Assembly (NCBI GenBank): GCA_003218375.1
Contig: QHNH01000022.1
Coordinates: forward strand, 124,001-188,000
Length of the DNA: 64,000 nucleotides
Direction: 5' to 3'
Source: Verrucomicrobiota bacterium
Lineage (GTDB): Bacteria > Verrucomicrobiota > Verrucomicrobiia > Chthoniobacterales > UBA10450
The notes beneath the pieces are model-generated. The model was not told where the DNA came from. It saw only the letters and a list, made by a program, of their open reading frames with translations, and searched no databases. How positions within the stretch are numbered: the first letter of the stretch is position 1; the number at the start of each line of letters is the position of its first letter. Of this stretch, positions 17,679 to 25,740 are shown piece by piece. The position numbers and the translations under genes are program-made.

Positions 17679-18436
17679 ACGAGAACGCGCCCGAGCGTCG
17701 CGTCCGCCAGGGAATGGATTATGGCGAAGACTCTGACGTGCATCAGGTGCATGCCGCGATCCAGCGGGAGAAGCGCGAGCCGCGGGTGGGTCTTGAACCG
17801 CTCTCGATCTGGCTGATTGCGGTTTACGGCCTCGCGATCTTTTTCGGCGGCGCTTACCTCGGGCGTTTCTCCGGCAACTTTAGCGGCGACAGTCTCGATC
17901 CCGCTCTCATCCCGCAGCCAAAAACGCACGGCCCGAGTGGTCCGGGTGGCGAGCAAACGACCGAACTCTCGCAGGCCGATCGCGGCAAAAAGATTTTCTC
18001 GGCGAACTGCGCCGTCTGTCATCAACCGAATGGACTCGGCGCGGCGGGCCAGGGTTATCCGCCGCTGGCCGGTTCGGAATACGTGAATGGCGGGACCCGG
18101 CGGCTGGGAATGATCGTCCTCAAAGGCTTGCAAGGTCCGCTCACGGTGAAAGGCCAGTCGTTCGGCGCGGCCGTCATGCAGCCGTGGGACAAGACGCTGA
18201 GCGACGCGAAGATCGCCGACGTTCTCACCTACATTCGGCAGGAGTGGGGAAACAAGGGCGGCCCGGTGGCCACCGCGCAGATCGCGGGGTTGCGCAAGGA
18301 ACTGGCCAGCCATCCTGATTCCTTCGTAGAGGCGGATTTGAAAGCTGTTCCCGAAGATGCCGAGCTTCCCGGCGGCGAACCCGCTGGAGCCAAGCCCGCG
18401 GAAGCAAAGAGCCCAGCACCCGCGCCACCGAAATAA
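17675..18436 (+). CDS. CcoP-like monohaem cytochrome c, membrane-anchored
   Basis: A 253-residue protein. The start at 17675 overlaps the previous stop as ATGA and is preceded by AAGGAGG; a longer upstream frame is antisense-like and rejected. A TM helix (~47-68) precedes one class I cytochrome domain with CAVCHQPNGLG (~111-115) and the Met ligand candidate in AVMQPWD. True CcoP usually has two haems; only one is seen. The tail is Ala/Pro-rich. With the two preceding genes it completes a cbb3-like N-O-P set. Confidence 0.82.
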   Translation: MNENAPERRVRQGMDYGEDSDVHQVHAAIQREKREPRVGLEPLSIWLIAVYGLAIFFGGAYLGRFSGNFSGDSLDPALIPQPKTHGPSGPGGEQTTELSQADRGKKIFSANCAVCHQPNGLGAAGQGYPPLAGSEYVNGGTRRLGMIVLKGLQGPLTVKGQSFGAAVMQPWDKTLSDAKIADVLTYIRQEWGNKGGPVATAQIAGLRKELASHPDSFVEADLKAVPEDAELPGGEPAGAKPAEAKSPAPAPPK

Positions 18437-18512
18437 CTGTAGCCGCTTCGCTGTGCGAAGCGTGAGAGCGGCATTGCCGGCACTCACGCCGCCCACAGGG
18501 CGGCGGCTACAG
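18437..18512. repeat. palindromic repeat family A, copy A2
   Basis: CTGTAGCCGC and GCGGCTACAG bound the element. The left mini-hairpin is CGCTTCGC/GCGAAGCG with loop TGT; the right is CCGCCC/GGGCGG with loop ACA. It begins directly after the CcoP-like stop. On the minus strand its CTGTAG provides the Leu codon and TAG stop of the fRMsr gene. Convergent position suggests a bidirectional terminator. Confidence 0.8.
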
Positions 18513-18992
18513 TTTCGCGGCGATAATTTTTCCGATGGCGCGCAGGCCTTCTTCGTCTTCGGCATCGAAGCGATCCAGTTCCGGGCTGTCGACATCGAGG
18601 ACGCCGAGCAAATGCGAATCGGCGCTCACCAGCGGAACAACGACTTCCGATTTCGACGCGCTGTCGCACACGATGTGGCCGGGGAACTCGTTCACGTTCG
18701 CGACGCGAATAGTCGTCCGTTTTTCCGCTGCCGTCCCCACCACGCCGCGTCCGAACTTGATTCGCACGCAAGCAGCCCGCCCTTGAAAGGGACCGAGGAC
18801 CAGCTCGCCTCCTTTGAGCAAATAAAACCCGACCCAATTCAATCGCGGCACCGAGTGAAACAGCACGGCCGCGCAGTTGGCCATGTTCGCAACGGAGTCT
18901 GTCTCGTAGTGGATGAGCGCGGAAATCTGAGTGGCCAGCTCACGATACAATTCCGGCTTCGGGAGTTGGCTAAGATCGGCCGCTACGAACAC
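18507..18992 (-). CDS. msrC: GAF-domain free methionine-R-sulfoxide reductase
   Basis: A 161-residue single GAF domain with a GTG start, matching fRMsr: LNWVGFYLLKGGELVLGPFQGRA, then PGHIVCD and LLGVLDVDSPELDRFD. fRMsr reduces free methionine-R-sulfoxide in the cytoplasm. Three cysteines are conserved in the family. C75 (ACVRI) and C109 (IVCD) are present, but the middle one, usually GVCG, is V85 (GRGVVG). Turnover may use the remaining two, or be altered. The last codon and stop lie inside repeat A2. It is read opposite to the respiratory genes. Confidence 0.88.
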   Translation of the reverse strand: MFVAADLSQLPKPELYRELATQISALIHYETDSVANMANCAAVLFHSVPRLNWVGFYLLKGGELVLGPFQGRAACVRIKFGRGVVGTAAEKRTTIRVANVNEFPGHIVCDSASKSEVVVPLVSADSHLLGVLDVDSPELDRFDAEDEEGLRAIGKIIAAKL

Positions 18993-19051
18993 GCGCTGAA
19001 CTTAAGCCATGATTTCAGCTTTTCAGCGTTTCAGTTTTTCAGCTTTTATTC

Positions 19052-19708
19052 CTACGCCACCATCTCGTCGACCACCGTCAGGAACGGATCGATGTCGAAA
19101 GGCTTGGTGAGATAATTGCGCGCGCCGGCGGTGAGCAGGCGTTCGATCTGGCTCGGCGTAGCATCTGCGCTCAATACCACCACCGGCACATTCGCGGTCG
19201 CGGGTTCGCGTTGCAATTGGCGCAGCACTTCCGAGCCGTGCATGTCCGGCAAATTGAGATCGAGCAGGACCAGCTTCGGCTGATGCGCCTGGGCCAGCTC
19301 GAGGCCCTCCTCGCCCGACCGCGCATGCATCAGTTTCAACGCGGGACGAAATTCCAAAATCCGCTCGACGAGCGTGAAATTGACCGGGTCATCCTCGATG
19401 TAGAGAACGTCGCACAAAGGGGTGACAACCACGGCTGGCGACGCTTCGAACCGATCCGGGCCGCCTTCGCCCAGCTCCTGCGTGATGATCCCGAGCAAGT
19501 CGCGCGCGGCTTTCAAAATGTGTTGCACATCCGCATCCTTCGTGGCCGATCCGCTCGACCGCATCGAGAGCAATTCGGCAAAGCCGATGATGGCATTGAG
19601 CGGCGCGCGCAGCTTCTGGTTCAGGTCGGCGCGGAAGACGCGCTCGCGGGGTGAGGGCTCTTCGGAAACATCGGGGAAGGAGGAGGGCGATTCGTTCACA
19701 ATGTTCAT
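19052..19708 (-). CDS. degenerate HisKA-receiver hybrid response regulator
   Basis: A 218-residue protein. Residues ~22-80 are a HisKA dimerisation-like helix pair (NQKLRAPLNAIIGFAELL), but the phospho-His of the SHELRTPLN box is Q31, and no HATPase domain follows. Residues ~98-218 form a receiver domain with D106/D107, the phospho-acceptor D150 (LVLLDLNLPD) and K202 (TKPF). It can dimerise and be phosphorylated in principle, but cannot autophosphorylate. It lies 28 bp downstream of the PilT ATPase stop on the same strand, suggesting control of twitching or pilus retraction. No output domain is present. Confidence 0.8.
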   Translation of the reverse strand: MNIVNESPSSFPDVSEEPSPRERVFRADLNQKLRAPLNAIIGFAELLSMRSSGSATKDADVQHILKAARDLLGIITQELGEGGPDRFEASPAVVVTPLCDVLYIEDDPVNFTLVERILEFRPALKLMHARSGEEGLELAQAHQPKLVLLDLNLPDMHGSEVLRQLQREPATANVPVVVLSADATPSQIERLLTAGARNYLTKPFDIDPFLTVVDEMVA

Positions 19709-19736
19709 TTTCGGATCGATAAACAGCAGGTTGCGT

Positions 19737-20915
19737 TCACGCGGCGGACCAAACTTTCGGCTCGGGTTCCATTTCCATCCGCAAACCGGACGGCTCTTCG
19801 AAGCTGAGATTGCGGAGTTTCTTCACCATCTCGAGGTCGCGCCGCATTTTGTTTTTGTGGGCGCAGAAAATCAGCGCCGTCTCGTCGGTGATCAGGTCGG
19901 CCTTGTAAGCGTTCAAGAGCGACTGGTCGAAGCTGTGCCAGCCCATCGTGTCTCCGGCCTCGATGATTTCCTGGAAGGTCCGGTTCTCGCCCTCGCCGTA
20001 GAGCAGGGTCTCGCGCGTCCGCAGGCTGCTGCCCATGATTTCCGTGACGAGCAAACGTCCGCCATTAATCTTGCTCACCAGCCGCTGACTGACGACGTAG
20101 CGGATCGTGTCCGCGAGCCGTTGCCGCAACTGTTGCTCCTCCTCCTTGCTGAACATGCCGAGGATGCGGTTAATGGTCTGGCCCGCATTGATCGTGTGCA
20201 TGGTGGTGAAAACAATGTGGCCGGTCTCCGAGGCGGTCATCGCGATCTCCATCGTCTCGCGGTCGCGAATTTCGCCGACGAGGATGACCTTCGGCGCCTG
20301 GCGGAGCGCGGAACGCAGACCGCTCGCGAAATCCCGGAAATCTTTTCCGAGCTGGCGCTGATTGAAGAGCGCCTGTTTGTGCGGATGGAGGAATTCGATC
20401 GGGTCCTCCAGCGTCAGGATGTGGATCTTCTGGGTCTCGTTCAGCTCGTTCAACATCGCCGCCAGGGTGGTCGTTTTACCGCTGCCGGTGGCGCCCGTGA
20501 CGAAAATGATGCCGTTCTTTTCCTTGATCATCTCGCGGAAAATTGGCGGGAGCCCGAGCTGGTCGACGGTCGGGATCTCGGTCTGCAATTTCCGCATCAC
20601 GATGGCGGGCCGGCCGTTCTGCTTGAAAATATTCACCCGCATTCGGGCGAGATCGGCGAGGGCGTAGCTGCAATCGCAGGAGCCGTGGTTGGCCAGGTCC
20701 GCCTTGAGCCGCTCGTCTCCGTGTATCACATGATCGGCGATCTGATCGATCTGGGTGGAATCCAGGACACCGGTCGGCGTATCGATCGGGAATTCTTCGA
20801 GAAGGCCGTTCTCTTCAACGATGGGCGGTTTGCCGACAGCAAAGAGCAGGTCGGAAATGCCTTCGCTGCTGCCAATCATCGCCGAAAGCAGAGCATCTAT
20901 GAGTTCTTTATTCAC
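19737..20915 (-). CDS. pilT: PilT/PilU-type pilus retraction ATPase
   Basis: A 392-residue secretion ATPase. The GTG at 20915 (VNKELIDALLSAMIG) is preferred because the 27 residues upstream do not look like family sequence. In order: an N-terminal PAS-like domain (SDLLFAVGKPP), Walker A GATGSGKTTT, Asp box ILTLEDPIEF, Walker B region VILVGEIRD and His box ETGHIVFTTMHT. It powers type IV pilus disassembly at the inner membrane. The gene lies apart from the pilB cluster at 46269 and next to a receiver protein. It interrupts the respiratory locus on the opposite strand. Confidence 0.9.
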   Translation of the reverse strand: MNKELIDALLSAMIGSSEGISDLLFAVGKPPIVEENGLLEEFPIDTPTGVLDSTQIDQIADHVIHGDERLKADLANHGSCDCSYALADLARMRVNIFKQNGRPAIVMRKLQTEIPTVDQLGLPPIFREMIKEKNGIIFVTGATGSGKTTTLAAMLNELNETQKIHILTLEDPIEFLHPHKQALFNQRQLGKDFRDFASGLRSALRQAPKVILVGEIRDRETMEIAMTASETGHIVFTTMHTINAGQTINRILGMFSKEEEQQLRQRLADTIRYVVSQRLVSKINGGRLLVTEIMGSSLRTRETLLYGEGENRTFQEIIEAGDTMGWHSFDQSLLNAYKADLITDETALIFCAHKNKMRRDLEMVKKLRNLSFEEPSGLRMEMEPEPKVWSAA

Positions 20916-21099
20916 AAAAAGCCGGAGAAGCCGATATGAATTAGCGAGAAACGTGCCCGGGGTGCTGCGTGAATCCCGCAAAATCGAGGCGCGCAAATTC
21001 CCTTGATGGCGCGATCCTTACGGGAGGATGTGCATTCTCTGGAAAAAGGCGCTTTTCAGTTGAAAACTTTGCCCTGATATTCAGTTTCACTTTCCGCTT

Positions 21100-22992
21100 A
21101 TGGACGCATCCTCTGGTCTCGCTACCCATCCGCCCGCCGAACATCCCGCCCAGCACGAAGATCACGGACACGACCATCACGAGCTGCCCTTCTGGCGGAA
21201 ATACATCATCTCGACCGACCACAAGGTGATCGGCATCCAGTACGGAATTACCGGGCTCATTTTCCTTTTCTTCGGGTTCTCCCTGATGATGCTGATGCGC
21301 TGGCAGCTCGCGTATCCCGGCCAGGAAATTCCGCTCATCGGCAACCTGCTCGGCCGCATGTTCGGTCCCGGCGCCGTGGAAAACGGCGTGATGAAGGCCG
21401 AGTTCTATAACTCGTTAGGCGCGATGCACGGCACGATCATGATCTTCCTCGGCATCGTCCCGATCGCGTTCGCCGCCTTCGGTAATTTCGTGGTGCCGCT
21501 CCAGATCGGCGCGCCGGACATGACCTTCCCGAAGATCAACATGGCGAGTTACCAGGCGTTTTTCTTTGGCGGCATTGTGATGCTGACCAGCTTTTTCGTT
21601 CCTGGCGGCGCGGCCAAAGGCGGTTGGACTTCTTACACCCCGCTCGCTGTCCTTGCGGACAAAGGACAGAACTACGATCCGTTTTGGAATGGGCAGACGC
21701 TCTGGCTCGTCGGGTTCATCCTGCTGATTACGTCCTCGCTTCTGGGCGCGGTCAATTTCATCGCGACGATCATTCAGCTGCGCGCTAAAGGCATGACCTG
21801 GATGCGGCTGCCCTTCTTCGTCTGGGCGCAATTCGTCACGGCGTTCCTGCTCCTGCTCGCCTTTCCGCCGCTTGAATCAGCAGTGGTTATGCAGCTCATG
21901 GATCGCATCGCGGGCACCAGCTTCTTCATGCCCACTGGCCTCGTCGTAAATGGGGCGCCCTTGCACGTCAGCGGCGGTGGCAGTCCGCTGCTCTGGCAGC
22001 ATTTGTTCTGGTTTCTGGGGCATCCGGAAGTTTACGTGCTCATCCTGCCCGGCATGGGCATCGTCGCGGAGATTATCGCGAACAATACCCGCAAGCCGCT
22101 GTGGGGTTACAAATCGCTCGTCTTCGCCGCGCTTGTCCTCGGGTTTCTTTCCTTCGTCGTCTGGGCCCACCACATGTGGCTCACCGGCATGGGCTCGGTC
22201 GTGAGCGCCTTTTTCCAGACGACCACGATGATCATTTCCATTCCCTCGGTCATCATCCTGAGCGCGTTTTTCATTTCGCTCTGGGGCGGCTCGATCCGGT
22301 TCAACGTCCCGATGCTTTTCGCGACGGCGTTCCTTCCCATGTTCGGAATCGGCGGACTCACCGGCATCCCGCTCGCGTTTAATTCCGCCGATCTTTACCT
22401 GCACGACACCTATTACGTCATCGCCCATTTCCATTACATCGTCGCGCCCGGCACGATCTTCGCGGTGTTCGCCGGAATTTATTTCTGGTTCCCAAAGGCG
22501 ACGGGCCGCCGGATGAACGAGTTCTGGGGGAAGGTGCATTTCTGGCCGTCGCTCATTTGTATGAACATTATTTTCCTGCCGATGTTCCTGCAGGGAATGC
22601 TCGGCATGCACCGGCGCTGGTACGATGGCGGCCAGGGCTGGACCCTGGCGGGCGAAAAAGTCTGGGGCCTGAGCGGATTCCAATGGAACACGCCGATCTC
22701 GATCGCGGCCTGGGTGATGGGTCTCGCCCAAATTCCGTTCATCATCAATTTCTTCTGGAGCATCAAGCGCGGACAGAAAGTGAACGACAACCCATGGGAG
22801 GCCACGACCCTCGAATGGACCGCGCCGTCGCCGCCCCCGCACGGAAATTTCGAGGTCACGCCGACCGTCTACCGCGGCCCGTATGAATACAGCCTGCCCG
22901 GACGCGAAGCGGATTTCACCATGCAAAGCGAACCGATGACTGAAAGCGACCGCAAAGCCTACGAAACCGCCGCGGCCGCGGGTGTCCACTAA
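21100..22992 (+). CDS. coxA: cytochrome c oxidase subunit I (aa3/caa3 type)
   Basis: A 630-residue haem-copper oxidase subunit I with all catalytic residues: H308/Y312 and E310 of GHPEVY (CuB, cross-linked Tyr and proton-channel Glu of the A1 type), H357-H358 (WAHHMW), and H443/H445 of AHFHYIV for haem a3 and haem a. The N-terminus has a His-rich stretch (HEDHGHDHHELP) that may bind metal. It is the true terminal oxidase of the locus, in contrast to the CcoN-like protein. It starts the coxA-C-D cluster, followed after small genes by coxB. Confidence 0.95.
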   Translation: MDASSGLATHPPAEHPAQHEDHGHDHHELPFWRKYIISTDHKVIGIQYGITGLIFLFFGFSLMMLMRWQLAYPGQEIPLIGNLLGRMFGPGAVENGVMKAEFYNSLGAMHGTIMIFLGIVPIAFAAFGNFVVPLQIGAPDMTFPKINMASYQAFFFGGIVMLTSFFVPGGAAKGGWTSYTPLAVLADKGQNYDPFWNGQTLWLVGFILLITSSLLGAVNFIATIIQLRAKGMTWMRLPFFVWAQFVTAFLLLLAFPPLESAVVMQLMDRIAGTSFFMPTGLVVNGAPLHVSGGGSPLLWQHLFWFLGHPEVYVLILPGMGIVAEIIANNTRKPLWGYKSLVFAALVLGFLSFVVWAHHMWLTGMGSVVSAFFQTTTMIISIPSVIILSAFFISLWGGSIRFNVPMLFATAFLPMFGIGGLTGIPLAFNSADLYLHDTYYVIAHFHYIVAPGTIFAVFAGIYFWFPKATGRRMNEFWGKVHFWPSLICMNIIFLPMFLQGMLGMHRRWYDGGQGWTLAGEKVWGLSGFQWNTPISIAAWVMGLAQIPFIINFFWSIKRGQKVNDNPWEATTLEWTAPSPPPHGNFEVTPTVYRGPYEYSLPGREADFTMQSEPMTESDRKAYETAAAAGVH

Positions 22993-23000
22993 TCGCGACC

Positions 23001-23876
23001 ATGGAAATCCCTTACACAGTAACGGCGCGGCCCGACACCGGTCTTTGGAACGCGAAAGTCGGCATCTGGTTGTTTCTGGCGTCGGAAGTAATGCTCTTCG
23101 GCGGACTTTTTTCCGCGTATGTTTTCCTCCGGCTCGATGCGGATCCCGGCGTTTGGCCGCACGGCCTCCTCAACGTTCCGGTCGGGACGATGAACACGGC
23201 AATCCTGATCGCCTCTTCGGTCACGGTGGTGATGGCGTGGGCATCGCTGAAGATGCGAAAATTCCGCGCCTATTGGTGGTACATGCTGGTAACGATTTTG
23301 TGCGGCGTGATCTTTCTGGCCGTGAAGCTCGTTTACGAGTGGCCCCAAAAGTTCGAGCACTTCGGCGCCTTCATTAAGAAAGACAAGCTCGAGAAATACG
23401 AGCAGTACCTCGGGAACCATCACTTGGCGGAAAAGGGATTGCCTCCACGCACCGAGATCAGCGGTCACCTCCATAATCACGACGCGCTTCACGACGAGAA
23501 TGCGAAGGAATATGAGATCGCGCTCGATCCCGTGAATGCCGATCCGACCAATCCGAACATGGATCGCCCCCATTTTCTCTACGTCCCGCCGACAGAGAAA
23601 ATGGCCACGATCGAAAAGGAGGACGTCGAGTACGCGAACATGTTTCTGCCGAAGCACAGCGCCTATTTCGCGAGTTACTTCACGATCACCGGGCTCCACG
23701 GCGCCCACGTCCTGGGCGGCGTGATTGTATTCACCTACCTCTGGCTGCCGGTCGGCACGAAACTCTACAAACGAAATCCCGAACACCTCGCCAACCGCGT
23801 CGAGGTCGCCGGCTTGTTCTGGCACTTCGTCGATCTGGTTTGGATTTTCGTGTTTCCACTCTTTTATTTACTCTGA
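23001..23876 (+). CDS. coxC: cytochrome c oxidase subunit III
   Basis: A 291-residue membrane protein 8 bp after coxA. LWNAKVGIWLFLASEVMLFGG and the C-terminal GLHGAHVLGG and FWHFVDLVWIFVFPLFYLL are diagnostic of subunit III. Between the third and fourth helices lies an unusually long hydrophilic loop (~110-195) rich in His, Asp and Glu (HLHNHDALHDENAKEYE), absent from standard CoxC. It may be a contact site for another respiratory subunit; that is inference. Subunit III stabilises the catalytic core and proton uptake. Confidence 0.92.
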   Translation: MEIPYTVTARPDTGLWNAKVGIWLFLASEVMLFGGLFSAYVFLRLDADPGVWPHGLLNVPVGTMNTAILIASSVTVVMAWASLKMRKFRAYWWYMLVTILCGVIFLAVKLVYEWPQKFEHFGAFIKKDKLEKYEQYLGNHHLAEKGLPPRTEISGHLHNHDALHDENAKEYEIALDPVNADPTNPNMDRPHFLYVPPTEKMATIEKEDVEYANMFLPKHSAYFASYFTITGLHGAHVLGGVIVFTYLWLPVGTKLYKRNPEHLANRVEVAGLFWHFVDLVWIFVFPLFYLL

Positions 23877-23879
23877 TCA

Positions 23880-24251
23880 ATGAACGAAACCGACGAACCC
23901 AGCATCGCTGAGACTGCTCCAGTTGGAACATCTCCGGAGGACGCGCACGACGAAAACGTCGCGCACAACGTTTCGAAACACATCCGCGCCTATCTCATGG
24001 TCGGCGGCACCCTGATCACCTTTACCGCGATCACGGTCTTTCTCTCCTACGTGAATTTCGGCACGATGAAAGCGAACGTCGCGGTCGCGATGGTCGTGGC
24101 GACCTTCAAGGCCGGCCTCGTCGCTGCGATCTTCATGCACCTCTCGAACGAGAAGCGGATGATTTACCGCATCCTCATGTTCACGGCGTTTTTCGTTCTC
24201 GGACTTTTCTTTCTCACTTATCTCGCCTGGTACGATCCGGTCACTCGCTAA
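23880..24251 (+). CDS. coxD: cytochrome c oxidase subunit IV, prokaryotic type
   Basis: A 123-residue protein with three TM helices (~38-58, ~65-85, ~95-117) and the signature FKAGLVAAIFMHLSNEKRMIY of the small caa3 subunit IV family. It follows coxC by 3 bp. The subunit is structural and holds no cofactor. The N-terminal 30 residues are acidic and likely cytoplasmic. Confidence 0.88.
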   Translation: MNETDEPSIAETAPVGTSPEDAHDENVAHNVSKHIRAYLMVGGTLITFTAITVFLSYVNFGTMKANVAVAMVVATFKAGLVAAIFMHLSNEKRMIYRILMFTAFFVLGLFFLTYLAWYDPVTR

Positions 24252-24461
24252 ATGTCGCTCAGAGGTTTCCATATTGTCTTCATCACGATCTCGACTCTGC
24301 TCGCGCTCGGGGCCGGCGCCTGGTGCCTCTGGATCGATTCGGTCCACGGCTCGCCGGCTTTTCGCCTCGGCGCGATCTGTTCGTTCCTCGCGGGGCTGGT
24401 GTTGATCAGCTACGGCATCTGGTTCTACCGGAAAATGAAAAGGCTGCGCATTATCACATGA
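24252..24461 (+). CDS. two-TM small membrane protein in the cox operon
   Basis: A 69-residue protein that starts on the base after the coxD stop. Two hydrophobic helices (~6-26, ~37-57) end in a short basic tail (FYRKMKRLRIIT). No family is recognised. Its place and tight coupling (4-bp overlap with the next gene) suggest an oxidase assembly or minor subunit. Confidence 0.65.
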   Translation: MSLRGFHIVFITISTLLALGAGAWCLWIDSVHGSPAFRLGAICSFLAGLVLISYGIWFYRKMKRLRIIT

Positions 24462-24718
24462 AAGCTCGGATGATCATCGCGGTCGGTTTGTTTCTCGGCA
24501 CGCCGATCGGTCAGGCCCTGGCGTGTTCGCAATGTTTTGGAGCTCCCGGGTCCAAAAGCACAGAGCACATGGCCACTGCCATCTGGGTGCTGATGGGCGT
24601 CGTTATGTCCGTCATGGGCGGCGTGGGCGCTTTCAGTTTCCATCTTTGGAAACACGCCAACACGCCCCTCGAACCGCATCAGGAACTGACCGACGAGGAT
24701 TTGAAGCCGTATGAATAG
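24458..24718 (+). CDS. small exported/membrane protein with CSQC motif
   Basis: An 86-residue protein beginning at the ATGA overlap. A signal-like helix ends in ALACSQCFGAPGSK, giving a CxxC pair just after a probable cleavage or lipidation site. A second TM helix (~43-63) follows. The C-terminus overlaps the coxB start by 8 bp. The CxxC could bind copper or act in thiol exchange during CuA assembly; that is inference from its position. No family name is assigned. Confidence 0.65.
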   Translation: MKARMIIAVGLFLGTPIGQALACSQCFGAPGSKSTEHMATAIWVLMGVVMSVMGGVGAFSFHLWKHANTPLEPHQELTDEDLKPYE

Positions 24719-25640
24719 CCTCGCGTTCCTCAACGAGCTGATCGGGCTGCCGCCGAATGCTTCCGAGCATGGCTACCAGATCGATCACATCATCGAGTTC
24801 AGTCACTGGTTCATGGGCGGGCTCTTCGTCGGCTGGTCGGCATTTTTTATTTACGTCCTCCTGCGTTTCCGTCGCAGCAAACATCCGGTCGCTGACCACG
24901 AAGGCGTGAAGAGCGGGATTTCCACCCATCTCGAATTCGCGGTCGTCTTGATCGAAGCCGTGCTCCTCATCGGTTTCGCGATTCCACTCTGGGCGAAGCG
25001 GGTGAATTCATTTCCCGAAGACAAAGACGCGATCGTTGTCCACGTCGTCGGGCAGCAATTCAATTGGAACTTTCACATGCCGGGTCCGGATGGCGTCTTC
25101 GGACGACGCGATGTTTCGCTGGTGACGAACTCGAACCCGATGGGCATTGATTATTCCGATCCCGCGTCGAAAGACGATATCACTGCTGGCGGAGAACTTC
25201 ATGTGCTGAAGGATCGTCCTGTCATTATCGAGCTGTCCTCGAAAGACGTGATTCACAATTTCGCGCTGCCGCATATGCGCATCGCGCAGGACGCCATCCC
25301 GGGTCAGATCATCCCGATGTGGTTCAAGCCGATCAAGACCGGCACGTTTGAAATTGTCTGCGGCCAGCTTTGCGGCCTGGGTCATTACAGTATGAAAGGC
25401 TCGGTTGTGGTCGATGAACCGGCTGAGTACCAGACATGGTTGAAGGAGCGGGCCGAGCTTTCAAAGACTGAGACCGTTCCAGCGCCGACCGAGCGCCCGC
25501 CGGGCGAACCGCCAGTCGGACCGACACCCGGTACGGTCCCGCCTCCCGGTGGTCCGAAGACCGCGAACCCGAGCGGCGAGCCGGATGCGAAACCAGGCGA
25601 GGCCCCGAAAGCGCCAAGTCCCGCGGCAACACCGCATTGA
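24711..25640 (+). CDS. coxB: cytochrome c oxidase subunit II (CuA)
   Basis: A 309-residue protein with two TM helices and a periplasmic cupredoxin domain. CuA ligands are intact: H182 (VIHNF), C217, C221, H225 and M228 (VCGQLCGLGHYSM). The C-terminal ~65 residues are Pro/Gly-rich and disordered; no fused cytochrome c is present, so this is an aa3 rather than caa3 form. Standard order would put coxB before coxA; here it comes last in the oxidase block, just before haem A synthesis genes. Confidence 0.93.
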   Translation: MNSLAFLNELIGLPPNASEHGYQIDHIIEFSHWFMGGLFVGWSAFFIYVLLRFRRSKHPVADHEGVKSGISTHLEFAVVLIEAVLLIGFAIPLWAKRVNSFPEDKDAIVVHVVGQQFNWNFHMPGPDGVFGRRDVSLVTNSNPMGIDYSDPASKDDITAGGELHVLKDRPVIIELSSKDVIHNFALPHMRIAQDAIPGQIIPMWFKPIKTGTFEIVCGQLCGLGHYSMKGSVVVDEPAEYQTWLKERAELSKTETVPAPTERPPGEPPVGPTPGTVPPPGGPKTANPSGEPDAKPGEAPKAPSPAATPH

Positions 25641-25642
25641 GT

Positions 25643-25740
25643 TGTAGCCGCGATCGGTGATCGCGGCCAGATTCGCGTCGATGTCGGCTAGCGAATTTGA
25701 TTCTGGCCTTGCCCCGGCCGCGATCGCCGATCGCGGCTCC
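25643..25740. repeat. palindromic repeat family A, copy A3, spanning the ctaA start
   Basis: TGTAGCCGCGATC opens the element and GATCGCGGCTCC closes it. The left mini-hairpin CCGCGATC/GATCGCGG has loop GGT; the right one has the same stem with loop GCC. The ATG of ctaA at 25681 lies within it, so the right arm is translated into APAAIADRGSR. Confidence 0.75.

Noticed and set aside
19422-20939. Plus-strand frame of 505 codons
   Set aside because: Antisense to pilT and the receiver protein; no domain is seen.
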